64,000 nucleotides of DNA from Anaerolineae bacterium. Its GTDB lineage: Bacteria > Chloroflexota > Anaerolineae > 4572-78 > J111. The notes under the pieces are model-generated. The model did not search any database. It saw only the letters and a list, made by a program, of their open reading frames with translations, and had not been told where the DNA came from. The position numbers and the translations under genes were made by a program. Numbering within the stretch: the first letter of the stretch is position 1; the number at the start of each line of letters is the position of its first letter. This document shows, in pieces, positions 34,422 through 42,607 of this stretch. The DNA lies in the NCBI GenBank assembly GCA_022071955.1, contig JAJVIM010000004.1:248001-312000 (forward strand). Direction: 5' to 3'.

Positions 34422-35993
34422 ATGCAAATCATCATTCCGATGGCCGGCGAGGGCGCGCGTTTTGTGCGGGCCGGCTACACCCGCCTCAAACCGCTGATCG
34501 AGGTGGACGGCGCGCCGCTGGTACAGCACGTGGTCCGCATGTTCCCCGGCGAAACCGATTTTCTGTTTATTTGCGCCCGGCCGCATTTGGAGCAAACCTC
34601 GCTCCGGGCCGAGCTGGAACGCATCGCGCCGGGCGCGGCTATCGTCGGCATCGAGCCGCACAAATTGGGGCCGGTTCACACGGCGCTGGCCGCCGTCGAG
34701 TACATTCGGGATGATGCGCCGGTCATTTTTAATTATTGCGATGCCGCCGCGCAGTGGGCTTACGCCGATTTCAAACGGGCGGTGGCCGACTGCGACGCCG
34801 CGCTGGCCGCGTTTCGCGGCTTTCACCCCCACAGTTTGGGCCAAACGCTGTACGCTTACATTCACGAGCAGAATGGCCGGCTGCTGGAAATCCGCGAGAA
34901 ACGCGCCTTTACCGCCAACCGCATGGCCGAATACGCTTCCACCGGGACGCATTATTTCCGCAGCGGGGCGCTGCTCAAGCATTATTTTCGGCGGGCGGTG
35001 GCGCGCAATTTGCAGGTGAACGGCGAATTTTACGCCAGTCTGCCCTTTAATTTGCTGGTGGAAGACGGGCTGGATGTGCGCGTCAGCGGTGTTGAGCAAT
35101 TTATGCACTGGGGCGTGCCCGCCGATTTGGAAGAGTACCGCAGTTGGTCAACCTATTTTGCCCGCCACGCCGACTGGCAGCCGTCCGGCGCGCCGCTGCC
35201 GGGGGCCAATCTCATCCCGATGGCCGGCGCGGGCGCGCGCTTTAGCCGCGAGGGCTACCGCCAGCCCAAACCGCTGGTGCCGGTGGCCGGCACGCCGATG
35301 ATTCGCCGCGCGCTGGCTACCTTCCCACCGGCGCAAACCTGGATTGCCGCCTGCCGCAGCGAGCATTTGCAGCAGTTTGCGCTGGAACCGGCGCTGCGCT
35401 CTAACGGCCATCGGGTGCAGGTGCTGCCCGTGGCCAACCCCACCGAGGGCCAGGCCGCCACCTGCCTGCTGGCCCGCCCCCAACTCGATCCCGCCCAGCC
35501 GCTGCTCATCGCCCCCTGCGACGCGGCGCTGGTGTACGATCAGGCCCGTTACGCCGCGCTCACCGCCGACCCCGGCGTCGATGCCGTGGTTTGGACGTTT
35601 CGCAATCACCCGCATGCCAACCGCCACCCGCAGCAGTACGGCTGGGTGCAGGCCGCGCCCAACGGCACTATCGAGCGCGTCACCTGCAAAGTGCCGCTCA
35701 GCGATACCCCCCAGCGCGACCCCGGCCTTATCGGCGCGTTCTGGTTTCGGCAGGCCGGTTTCTTTTTTGAAGCGGCCGAGGCGCTGCTGGCTCAAAACCG
35801 GCGGGTCAACGGTGAATTTTACGTCGATTCCACTATCGAGGTGCTGCTGGAGCAGGGCCGGCGGGCCAAACATTTTGACGTTGAGCATTACATCTGCTTT
35901 GGCACGCCGGACGACGTGCGCACGTTTGAGTTTTGGGCGCGCTATTTTCACCACGCGCCGCACCATCCCTACCAAAACGGGCGCCACCCGTGA
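34422..35993 (+). CDS. Duplicated sugar-phosphate nucleotidyltransferase-like protein
   Basis: The 523-residue protein contains two nucleotidyltransferase domains in tandem. The first (about 1-255) starts MQIIIPMAGEGARF with KPLIEVDG; the second (about 262-510) starts ANLIPMAGAGARF with KPLVPVAG. Both also share NGEFY and a closing WGVPADLEEY/FGTPDDVRTF motif. Single-domain relatives activate hexose 1-phosphates for capsule or glycan synthesis. Whether both halves are active is unknown. The stop overlaps the next gene in GTGA. Confidence 0.85.
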   Translation: MQIIIPMAGEGARFVRAGYTRLKPLIEVDGAPLVQHVVRMFPGETDFLFICARPHLEQTSLRAELERIAPGAAIVGIEPHKLGPVHTALAAVEYIRDDAPVIFNYCDAAAQWAYADFKRAVADCDAALAAFRGFHPHSLGQTLYAYIHEQNGRLLEIREKRAFTANRMAEYASTGTHYFRSGALLKHYFRRAVARNLQVNGEFYASLPFNLLVEDGLDVRVSGVEQFMHWGVPADLEEYRSWSTYFARHADWQPSGAPLPGANLIPMAGAGARFSREGYRQPKPLVPVAGTPMIRRALATFPPAQTWIAACRSEHLQQFALEPALRSNGHRVQVLPVANPTEGQAATCLLARPQLDPAQPLLIAPCDAALVYDQARYAALTADPGVDAVVWTFRNHPHANRHPQQYGWVQAAPNGTIERVTCKVPLSDTPQRDPGLIGAFWFRQAGFFFEAAEALLAQNRRVNGEFYVDSTIEVLLEQGRRAKHFDVEHYICFGTPDDVRTFEFWARYFHHAPHHPYQNGRHP

Positions 35994-36700
35994 GCGATCT
36001 GCAACTGTCGGTGGTGCTGCCCTGCTATAACGAGGCCGACAACCTGCCGCTGCTGCTCGAGGGCTACCGGCAGGTGTGGCCGGATTGGCCGGCGGAACTG
36101 GTGCTGGTGAACAACGGCTCCACCGATAACTCGGCGGCGGTGCTGGCCCGCGAATTGGCCCGGCCCGATTACGCTTTTGCCCGCGTGGTCACGGTGGAGC
36201 GCAACCGGGGTTACGGCCACGGTATTTTCACCGGGCTGCAAGCCGCCCGCGGCCGGTTTTTGGCCTTTTCCCACGCCGATATGCAGTGCGCGCCCGCCGA
36301 CGTGTTTCGCGCCTGTGAATTGTTAGTTGGCCAACCAAACCCGGAACGGGTGCTGGTCAAAGGCCGGCGCGCGCCGCGCGGGTTGGGGGCGGCGGTCATC
36401 ACCAACGGCATGGCCGTCATCGCCAGCGGAGTGCTGAGCACCCGCCTCACCGACATCAACGCCCAGCCCAAAGTTTTCCATCGCAGCCTGCTGCCCGAGT
36501 TGACCTGCCCGCCGTCGGGTTTTCAGTTTGACCTGTACCTGCTCTACCGGGCCAAACAAAGCGGCCGGTCGATTCAAACCATTCCGGTGGTTTTTGGCGA
36601 ACGGGCGCACGGCCAGTCGAAATGGGCCTTCAGCCTGTTTTCTCGCTGGCGCACCATTTGGGCTACCATTCGCTATATTTTTCAGTTGCGGTTGGGTTAA
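35990..36700 (+). CDS. GT2 glycosyltransferase, DPM1-like
   Basis: The 236-residue protein has the GT-A motifs LQLSVVLPCYNEADNLPLLL, VLVNNGSTDNS and a DxD-like FSHADMQCAP. The C-terminal FQFDLYLLYRAKQSG and ERAHGQSKW are as in polyprenyl-phosphate mannosyl/glucosyl transferases. The GTG at 35990 overlaps the previous stop (GTGA) and begins the homology. It likely charges a polyprenyl phosphate that serves the GT-C enzyme encoded next. Confidence 0.88.
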   Translation: MSDLQLSVVLPCYNEADNLPLLLEGYRQVWPDWPAELVLVNNGSTDNSAAVLARELARPDYAFARVVTVERNRGYGHGIFTGLQAARGRFLAFSHADMQCAPADVFRACELLVGQPNPERVLVKGRRAPRGLGAAVITNGMAVIASGVLSTRLTDINAQPKVFHRSLLPELTCPPSGFQFDLYLLYRAKQSGRSIQTIPVVFGERAHGQSKWAFSLFSRWRTIWATIRYIFQLRLG

Positions 36701-36704
36701 TAAT

Positions 36705-36747
36705 GGGGTCAGTTTTGGGGCGGCTCTGCCGCCCCAAAACTGACCCC
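36705..36747. repeat. Perfect palindrome, GGCGGC-core family
   Basis: Two 20-nt arms flank TCT. It is the longest copy of the family and follows the GT2 stop codon by 4 bp. Confidence 0.85.
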
Positions 36748-36771
36748 AAAGTCAAAGATGAGATTTCAGAA

Positions 36772-38391
36772 ATGCACAGCAGCTTGCGCCGAACCTCAAC
36801 AACAGTAAGCGATTCTAACAACAAGCCCGGCCAAGCGGCGGTTGTGCTTGGCCGCTTCACGCTGTCTACCGGCCAGCAACTCGCCCTGATTGTGGCGCTG
36901 GCCTTTTTACTGCGGCTGCTACCGGCGACCGTCCGGTTTGTCATTGGCAGCGACGACGCGCTTTTTCTCACGCTCGGCCAAAATCTGGCCGCCGGGCGCG
37001 GCTACACCGGCGACGGCCTGACCACCCAGATTGACTTTCCGCCCGGCTACCCTCTTTTTGCCGCCGCGATTTTTGCCCTCGGAGGCGGGCTGGAGTGGCC
37101 AACCTGGATTAACATGCTGGTGGTTGGCTCGTTGCTGCCGGTGGCGATTTACTGGCTGGCCCGCCAGCTCACCGATGCCCGCACCGGGCTGCTGGCCGGG
37201 CTGCTGGCGGCGCTGCACCCGGCGCTGGTGCTGGGCCAGGGCAACTTTGAGTCGGTGGCCGAACCGCTTTACAGCCTGCTGCTGTACACCGGCTGGGGGC
37301 TGGTGTGGTGGGGCGTCGCCCGGCGGCGAGTCTGGCCGCTGGGGCTGGCCGGGCTGCTGATCGGGCTGGCCCATTGGGTGCGCTGGGAAGGCATCATTTT
37401 GGGGCTAATTGGCGCGGTGATGTTCGCCGGATTGCTGCGCCGCGAGCGCCGGCTGCTACCGGCGCTGGGGTTGTATCTGGCCGGGCTGCTGCTGTGCGCC
37501 ATTCCCTTTGGCCTGTTTTTGTACCGGCACACCGGCTCGGTGCTCAGCCCCAAAACCATGCTCACCCAACTCCACGCTGCCGCCATCGACGCCACCGCCA
37601 GCGATCCGTGGGCTTTTGAACGCTCCTTTTACGAGCAGTACGAGCGCTGGCTGGCCCATCCCGCCGAGCCGCCGCCGGCGCTGCAACAATCGCGTTGGGC
37701 CGCGGTTCGCCGGTACGTCGGCAATGTTTGGGTTGAAATCCGGCTCTGGTTCACCGCGCTCAGTTTTTTAACGGCGTTGTGGATTGGCCCGTTTTTGATC
37801 GGTCTGTGGCGATTGCCGTGGCGGCGAATGTTGTTTTTGCTGCCGCTGTTTATCCCGCTCGGCTTCATTCCGGCTTCGGTTGTCGATCCGCGCTATTTTT
37901 TGATCCCGCTGCCTGTCATCCTGATTTTTGTGGCGGTGGGGCTGGTTTGGTTGACGGTTAGACTGCCATCGCGATATGTTTTTGGCCGTAATCTATTGTT
38001 AGGTGGCATTTTAACTGGTGGACTGCTGGCGGCCTTTGTTGCGGCCAGTCTGGCCGGGTCGTGGCTTTATCCGCGACCGACCGGCTATCGAACCGCCGGG
38101 CTGGCGCTGCGCGGCGACATCCCACCCGGCGCGCATTTTTTGGCCCGTAAACGGCAGGTGGCCTACTACGCCGGCGGCGTGTGGGACTGGCTGCCGCTGG
38201 CTAATCTCGACGCGGTGCTGGCCCACGCCCGCGCCCGGCACATCGATTATCTGGTGGTCGATAGCTACACCACACCGGAACTGCGGCCGCAGTTGGCGTT
38301 TCTGCTCAATCCCGCCGCCGCGCCGGCGGATTTGCAGCCGGTCTACGTTTCGCCGGAGGTGGTGGTTTACCGGGTTACGAGTGACGAATGA
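36772..38391 (+). CDS. GT-C (GT39/ArnT-like) membrane glycosyltransferase
   Basis: The 539-residue protein has about ten hydrophobic segments and a soluble C-terminal domain. It starts with a cytoplasmic stretch, then LALIVALAFLLRLLPATVRF, a catalytic-type GSDDALFLTLGQNLAAG loop and FPPGYPLFAA, as in ArnT/PMT enzymes that use lipid-linked sugars. The ATG at 36772 is chosen because upstream codons are encoded by the palindrome. The last residues (RVTSDE) and the stop codon lie in a period-7 array. It probably uses the product of the preceding GT2. Confidence 0.85.
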   Translation: MHSSLRRTSTTVSDSNNKPGQAAVVLGRFTLSTGQQLALIVALAFLLRLLPATVRFVIGSDDALFLTLGQNLAAGRGYTGDGLTTQIDFPPGYPLFAAAIFALGGGLEWPTWINMLVVGSLLPVAIYWLARQLTDARTGLLAGLLAALHPALVLGQGNFESVAEPLYSLLLYTGWGLVWWGVARRRVWPLGLAGLLIGLAHWVRWEGIILGLIGAVMFAGLLRRERRLLPALGLYLAGLLLCAIPFGLFLYRHTGSVLSPKTMLTQLHAAAIDATASDPWAFERSFYEQYERWLAHPAEPPPALQQSRWAAVRRYVGNVWVEIRLWFTALSFLTALWIGPFLIGLWRLPWRRMLFLLPLFIPLGFIPASVVDPRYFLIPLPVILIFVAVGLVWLTVRLPSRYVFGRNLLLGGILTGGLLAAFVAASLAGSWLYPRPTGYRTAGLALRGDIPPGAHFLARKRQVAYYAGGVWDWLPLANLDAVLAHARARHIDYLVVDSYTTPELRPQLAFLLNPAAAPADLQPVYVSPEVVVYRVTSDE

Positions 38392-38484
38392 CGAATTATG
38401 AATGACGAATTATGAATGATGAACGACGAATGACGGTTTACGCAACACGCAACACGAATTACGCATTACGTATTACGAATTAAA
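38376..38484. repeat. Degenerate period-7 array
   Basis: Units drift from GACGAAT and TATGAAT to ACGCAAC and ACGAATT while keeping the 7-bp register. It supplies the stop codon of the GT-C gene and ends 10 bp before the next start codon. Confidence 0.8.
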
Positions 38485-38494
38485 ATGGGGCCTC

Positions 38495-39700
38495 ATGTCA
38501 TCACTCCTGCAAACCGCTCAATTTATGGCCGAGACGCTCCGGCTCGATGCCGCCGCGCCGCCCCCGCCGCCGTCCGGCCTCGATTGGCCGCTGCTGGCTC
38601 ACCACGCCGATGGCCACAGCCTGACCCCGCTGCTGTTTGACACCTGGCAGCCGAATGGCCGGCTCGATGCCGTACCGCCGGAAGTCCGTGCCCGGCTGGC
38701 CCGGGCTCACGCCGACAACACCCGTCGCAACCAGAATATTCGGGCCGAACTGCTGGACATCCACCGGATTTTGAGCGCGGCCGGCGTGCCGCATTTGGTA
38801 CTCAAAGGCTGGCCGCTGGCGGAGCAGCTTTACGCCAGTCCGGCCCAGCGGGTGCTGTACGACCACGATTTTTTGGTGCCGCCCCAGCAGGCCGAAGTCG
38901 GCCACCGGGCGCTGCTCGCCGCCGGGTTTGTCCCGCTGCCGGCCAAAGATGAGTGGGTAACCAAGCATCTGCCGCCGCTGTGGCGCAACAACGGCTATCA
39001 GTGGGACGGCTACCTGTTTGACCCCGACTATCCGCGGCCGGTTGAACTGCACGTTGAGCTGTGGGAAACAGGCTGGCGCGGGCTGGACGTGCGCCCGCTG
39101 GTCCGGCCGTGGGCTAACGCCCGCGCCGCGTTGGTGGCCGGCGCGCCGATGCAACTGCTCTCGCGGGAGAACACGCTGGTCCATTTGACCATGCATTTTG
39201 CCGGCCACCTGATTGAGCGCGACGCCCGGCTCAACCAACTGCTCGATCTGGCCCGTTTTGTCTGGCGCGAATGGGCCGCGCTTGATTGGGCGCAGGTGCT
39301 GGCCCAGGCTGGCGAAGCCGGGGTGGCCCGTTTTGTCTTCGCTTCGCTGGCGCTGGCCCACCGGATTTTTGCCGCGCCGCAGCCGCCCCCCCGAATCTGG
39401 CAGCAGTTGGCGGCGCAAACGCCAGCGGCCTTTAAAGAGTGGCTGGCCCGGCAAGGCCCGGCCGATGTGCTGACCGGCGACTATCGGCGGGCCGGCCCCG
39501 GCCAGGATTACCGGCTCACGTTTCTGGCGGCCAATTCGCTGCGGGAGCGGGCCGGAATTGCCCGTTTTGCACTGCTGCCGCCGCGCACGCAGTTAGCCCA
39601 AATGTACGGGTTGCGCCGGCCGGCGCTGGCGCCCCTCTATTACCCCCGCTTTGTGCTCAACCGGCTGAATCGCTACCGCCGGGGCTTTCGGCGCGGTTGA
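38495..39700 (+). CDS. NTP_transf_5-like nucleotidyltransferase-fold protein
   Basis: The 401-residue protein matches the uncharacterised nucleotidyltransferase family often found in lasso-peptide and glycan clusters: GVPHLVLKGWPLAEQLY followed by RVLYDHDFLVPPQQ and an alpha-helical rest with LSRENTLVHLTMHFAGH. The Asp pair in DHDFLV is the metal-site candidate. Its counterpart PadeN accompanies the kinase PadeK in the paeninodin locus. It lies between two HprK-like genes here. The reaction is not established for most members. Confidence 0.8.
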   Translation: MSSLLQTAQFMAETLRLDAAAPPPPPSGLDWPLLAHHADGHSLTPLLFDTWQPNGRLDAVPPEVRARLARAHADNTRRNQNIRAELLDIHRILSAAGVPHLVLKGWPLAEQLYASPAQRVLYDHDFLVPPQQAEVGHRALLAAGFVPLPAKDEWVTKHLPPLWRNNGYQWDGYLFDPDYPRPVELHVELWETGWRGLDVRPLVRPWANARAALVAGAPMQLLSRENTLVHLTMHFAGHLIERDARLNQLLDLARFVWREWAALDWAQVLAQAGEAGVARFVFASLALAHRIFAAPQPPPRIWQQLAAQTPAAFKEWLARQGPADVLTGDYRRAGPGQDYRLTFLAANSLRERAGIARFALLPPRTQLAQMYGLRRPALAPLYYPRFVLNRLNRYRRGFRRG

Positions 39701-39733
39701 TTTCGCGGCGCAGCCCGCATATAATGGAGGTTA

Positions 39734-39840
39734 CGAATTACGAATTATGAATGATGAATTACGAATGGCGAATGGCGGTTTACGCAACCCGCAACCCGAA
39801 TTACGTTTTACGCAACAGACGATGATGACCCATTACGCAA
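39734..39840. repeat. Degenerate period-7 array
   Basis: Units such as GAATTAC, GAATGGC and ACGCAAC keep the same register as the array at 38376-38484. It fills the spacer before the AP2-like gene. Confidence 0.75.
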
Positions 39841-39881
39841 ATTGTCTGATTGTCATTCCTTAAATTACCCGGAGTCTGCCA

Positions 39882-40331
39882 ATGGCAAAACAGGATATGA
39901 AAGGCATTAGCCGCATCGACTCGCACAATACGCACGGCTGGTTTGTGCGCAAATATCACCAGGGGCGGACAATCTCTAAATTTTTCAGCGACACCCGCTA
40001 CCAGAGCAAAGCGCGGGCGCTGGCTGCGGCCAGGGCGTACCGGGCCAAACTCGACGAAAAATTCCCCGCGCCGGCCAGCAACGCCTTTCGGACTGCGCCA
40101 CAAAAAAACAGCTCCACCGGCGTGGCCGGCGTATCTGAAACGTTTATGCGTTCGCGCAACGGGCGCAAAATCCCCTGTTTCACCGTCACATGGCGGCCGG
40201 AAAAAGGGGTGTCGCGCACCAAAAAATTCTCAATCAACGCCTACGGCCGGGAAGAGGCGTTTCGGCGGGCGGTTGAATTTCGGCGGGAAATGGAAGCGGA
40301 AATGCTGGCCAACCGCAGCCAGTCAGGTTGA
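39882..40331 (+). CDS. AP2/ERF-like DNA-binding protein, two repeats
   Basis: The 149-residue basic protein seems to contain two AP2-like units. The first spans about 8-60 (GISRIDSHNTHGWFVRKY, then KARALAAARAYRAKL) and the second about 82-140 (GVAGVSETF, FTVTWRPEKG, EEAFRRAVEFRREME). Bacterial AP2 domains occur in homing endonucleases and some regulators. No HNH nuclease is seen, so it may bind DNA only. CGGAG precedes the ATG. It overlaps the convergent kinase gene by 9 bp. Confidence 0.7.
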   Translation: MAKQDMKGISRIDSHNTHGWFVRKYHQGRTISKFFSDTRYQSKARALAAARAYRAKLDEKFPAPASNAFRTAPQKNSSTGVAGVSETFMRSRNGRKIPCFTVTWRPEKGVSRTKKFSINAYGREEAFRRAVEFRREMEAEMLANRSQSG

Positions 40332-41291
40332 CCGGGCCAGCCCGGCAGCGATGAGCGCCGGCAGTTCGGCCACGTTGGGAGCCAGCCGCAACCGGTAGCA
40401 GGCTGCCTGAGCCGCCAGCCGGCTGAGCAGATGCAGATGCCGGGCTATCGCGGTTTTGTCCCAGCCTTCGATGGCCTGCGGCAGAAGTTGCAGCACCGAC
40501 TCGGTGGGGCCAATAGGCGCCAGCTCGCTTTTGGCCAGCCCCGGCACAATCTCCGGGAAGAAAACGCCGCCGGCCGGCGCGGTATCGGCCCACACCTCCG
40601 GGCCGAAGGCGTCCGCGGCGTCAAAAACCCGTTTCTCGCGGCCGGCGCTGTGGGGGGGGATAAAGCCGGCCAGTCGCTCGAACCGGGCCAGCGAATCGTC
40701 AAAGGCGCTCAGCCGGCCGGGGTAGGCCAGCACCTCCACCGAGTCATCGCGCAGCCGCAACAGCGGCGAATCGTTGCTGAGCAGTTTCCAGCCGGCCGCC
40801 AGCAAAGCCAGGCCGGTGGTAGTTTTGCCCGCGCCCATCGCGCCGGTGATCAGCGCAGCCTGGCCGGCGGGCGACACGGCGGCAAAGGCGTGCAGCGGAA
40901 ACCAGCCTCGCCGCCGGTACAGCGGCGCCAGCGAAATCATCATCACATCTTCAAACGCGCCGTAAACCGACAGGCAGTTGGCCGTGACCCGGCCCTCCAC
41001 CCGGTTTTGGTCCAGATCGACGGTGAGCAGGCCGTATTTGGGCATGCGGATGGCAATTTGCACCGTATTGCCGTAGTAGCTCACCAGCTCGCCGGGCGCA
41101 AGTTCCGGCATATCGGCCGGCGGCAGCGGCGCAACATCGGCCGGGTGCAGTTGCCAGTCAATGTGAATGCCGGGGGCGGCGGCAGGCAGCAGGTGGCCGT
41201 ACACAGCCCGAAAACGCTCGCGGAGGGCGGCATCTTCGGCCCGGAAGGTGAGCGGCAGGCCGTGCAGCAAAACGGTGATGGGCGGCGTCAT
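40323..41291 (-). CDS. HprK-like serine kinase-related protein, copy 2
   Basis: The 322-residue protein has a P-loop in ALITGAMGAGKTTTGLALLA near residue 150, then LLSNDSPLLRLRDD and LAYPGRLSAFDDSLARF, like the HPr kinase C-terminal domain. It is the only minus-strand gene between 28.4 and 52 kb, divergent from the DUF4326-PqqD-B2 unit. Its relatives modify lasso peptides or act in unknown carbohydrate pathways. It shares general architecture with the copy at 31971-33023 but is not a close duplicate. Confidence 0.78.
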   Translation of the reverse strand: MTPPITVLLHGLPLTFRAEDAALRERFRAVYGHLLPAAAPGIHIDWQLHPADVAPLPPADMPELAPGELVSYYGNTVQIAIRMPKYGLLTVDLDQNRVEGRVTANCLSVYGAFEDVMMISLAPLYRRRGWFPLHAFAAVSPAGQAALITGAMGAGKTTTGLALLAAGWKLLSNDSPLLRLRDDSVEVLAYPGRLSAFDDSLARFERLAGFIPPHSAGREKRVFDAADAFGPEVWADTAPAGGVFFPEIVPGLAKSELAPIGPTESVLQLLPQAIEGWDKTAIARHLHLLSRLAAQAACYRLRLAPNVAELPALIAAGLARST

Positions 41292-41364
41292 AAGTTGTTC
41301 CTTTGTGCAAACTTTGAGGAGTCAGTATAATTGCCGCCAAATTTGCGTCAAATTCGGGGGAAAA

Positions 41365-41715
41365 ATGTCCGCGACTTTTGAAGAATTTCAGGCGATGTTG
41401 CAGACCGATCCGGCGGCCATTGTGGTGGCCAACATCAATGTTGACCGCGACCTCATTTCCAAAGCCCGCGCGGCCGGACTGTACGTGTTTATTGGCAAAA
41501 GTTCAAAATGGGGTAATCCTTATCAGGTGGCATGGGACGGGTCGCAGGCCGAAATTATTGGCAAATACCGGCAGTGGTTACAGGGCCAGCCCAAATTACT
41601 GGCCGAACTGCCCGCGCTGCGGGGCAAAGTGTTGGGCTGTTACTGCAAGCCCCGCGCCTGCCACGGCGATATTCTGGCCGAGCTGGCCGCTGGCCGCGGG
41701 GAGCGCGCGCAATGA
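41365..41715 (+). CDS. DUF4326-domain protein
   Basis: The 116-residue protein carries the DUF4326 pattern: VFIGKSSKWGNPYQV in the middle and GKVLGCYCKPRACHGDILAEL at the end, a Cys/His group that could bind metal. The family is found in phages and bacteria without assigned function. The ATG at 41365 follows GGGGGAAAA. Its stop overlaps the PqqD start (ATGA), so it is translated together with the RiPP-like genes, which is unusual for the family. Confidence 0.8.
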   Translation: MSATFEEFQAMLQTDPAAIVVANINVDRDLISKARAAGLYVFIGKSSKWGNPYQVAWDGSQAEIIGKYRQWLQGQPKLLAELPALRGKVLGCYCKPRACHGDILAELAAGRGERAQ

Positions 41716-41981
41716 AATTAACCGATGTCCTCAAACGCAACCCCGCTGCCGCCCACCAAAGCGTGGGTGAAGAAGCCATCATCATCAATTTAAATACCAG
41801 TACCTACTATTCGCTCAACAATACCGGCACCGTGTTTTGGGAACTCATCGACGGGCAGCGCACCATTGCCGACTGCGCCGCTGCCATTGCCCGGGAGTAC
41901 GAGGTTGCGGCCGCTGAAGTTGAAGCCGATTTGCTGGAGCTGGCCGAGGAGTTTCAGCAGGAGGGGCTGGTTTTTGTTTAG
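41712..41981 (+). CDS. PqqD-family protein (RiPP recognition element)
   Basis: The 89-residue protein has the winged-helix RRE signature of PqqD and lasso B1 proteins: EEAIIINLNTSTYYSLNNTG, VFWELIDGQRTI and a C-terminal acidic helix. In RiPP systems such proteins bind the leader peptide and present it to the modifying enzyme. It overlaps DUF4326 upstream and the B2-like gene downstream by 8 bp. This order (B1, B2, C) is that of lasso loci. Confidence 0.88.
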   Translation: MKLTDVLKRNPAAAHQSVGEEAIIINLNTSTYYSLNNTGTVFWELIDGQRTIADCAAAIAREYEVAAAEVEADLLELAEEFQQEGLVFV

Positions 41982-42438
41982 GCGACTGGGCCGGGGTATT
42001 GCGCACACGCTGACCATCGGGCTGGCCCTTTTTTCTGCTCCCCGGCGACGGCTGCTGGCGCAAATGATCCGGCTGGGGCGCTCGCTGCCGGGCCGGTTCA
42101 ACCAGCCACTGCCGGCGCTTATGGCCCAACTGACGCCCCCCGCCGCCGCGCCGGCCGCGCCGCCGGACGAGATTCGCCGTTTGGCCGATGCCGTGGCCGC
42201 GTGGCAGGTGCGCTCGCCGCTGGGCCTTTGCCTGCGGCGGTCGCTGCTGCGCTATTATTTTTTGCGGCAGGCCGGCCTGCCGGTGGTTATCATTTTTGGG
42301 GCGCGGCTCAAAAGCGATGCCGCCGGCATTGGCGGGCACGCCTGGCTTACCCTCCACGGCCAGCCCTACCACGAATCTCCGGCCGATTACCGGGGCTTCA
42401 CCGAGATGTACAGTTATCCCCCCGGCCAAAAATTGTAA
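41974..42438 (+). CDS. Lasso-peptide B2-type transglutaminase-like protease
   Basis: The 154-residue protein matches the Transglut_core3/lasso B2 family. A candidate triad is Cys86 in SPLGLCLRRS, His122 in GGHAWL and Glu134 in PYHES; spacing resembles McjB (Cys, His, Asp), with Glu in place of Asp. The TTG at 41974 is chosen because GGAGGGG lies 7 bases upstream and it lies within the PqqD gene end; an internal ATG would remove the N-terminal helix. In lasso systems this enzyme removes the leader peptide. Confidence 0.85.
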   Translation: MFRRLGRGIAHTLTIGLALFSAPRRRLLAQMIRLGRSLPGRFNQPLPALMAQLTPPAAAPAAPPDEIRRLADAVAAWQVRSPLGLCLRRSLLRYYFLRQAGLPVVIIFGARLKSDAAGIGGHAWLTLHGQPYHESPADYRGFTEMYSYPPGQKL

Positions 42439-42486
42439 ATCAGTTAGTGTCACGGAATGTTCGCCACCGCGCATTTGGCTGTGGTC

Positions 42487-42606
42487 GGTGGCAAGTGGCG
42501 TGTTTTTACCCGCCACCCGTTACTTGCCACCCGCAACCTTTTCAAGTGGCGAAAAACTAAAGACACTAATTAAATCGTAAATCCAAAATCTAAAATCCAA
42601 AATCAT
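42487..42606. repeat. Degenerate period-7 repeats before asparagine synthetase gene
   Basis: Two stretches (GCCACCC-like near 42487-42540 and AAATCCA-like near 42575-42606) fill the spacer. The second abuts the start codon of the next gene, which has no recognisable ribosome site, so the array may have replaced it. Confidence 0.65.
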
Positions 42607-42607
42607 T

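Noticed and set aside
38376-38484. CRISPR-like or tandem operator array
   Set aside because: The period is 7 bp with drift, far below CRISPR unit size, and similar arrays lie in many unrelated spacers.
41292-41364. Lasso precursor peptide between kinase 2 and DUF4326
   Set aside because: Only 73 bp are available, taken up by a divergent promoter-like stretch and a ribosome site.
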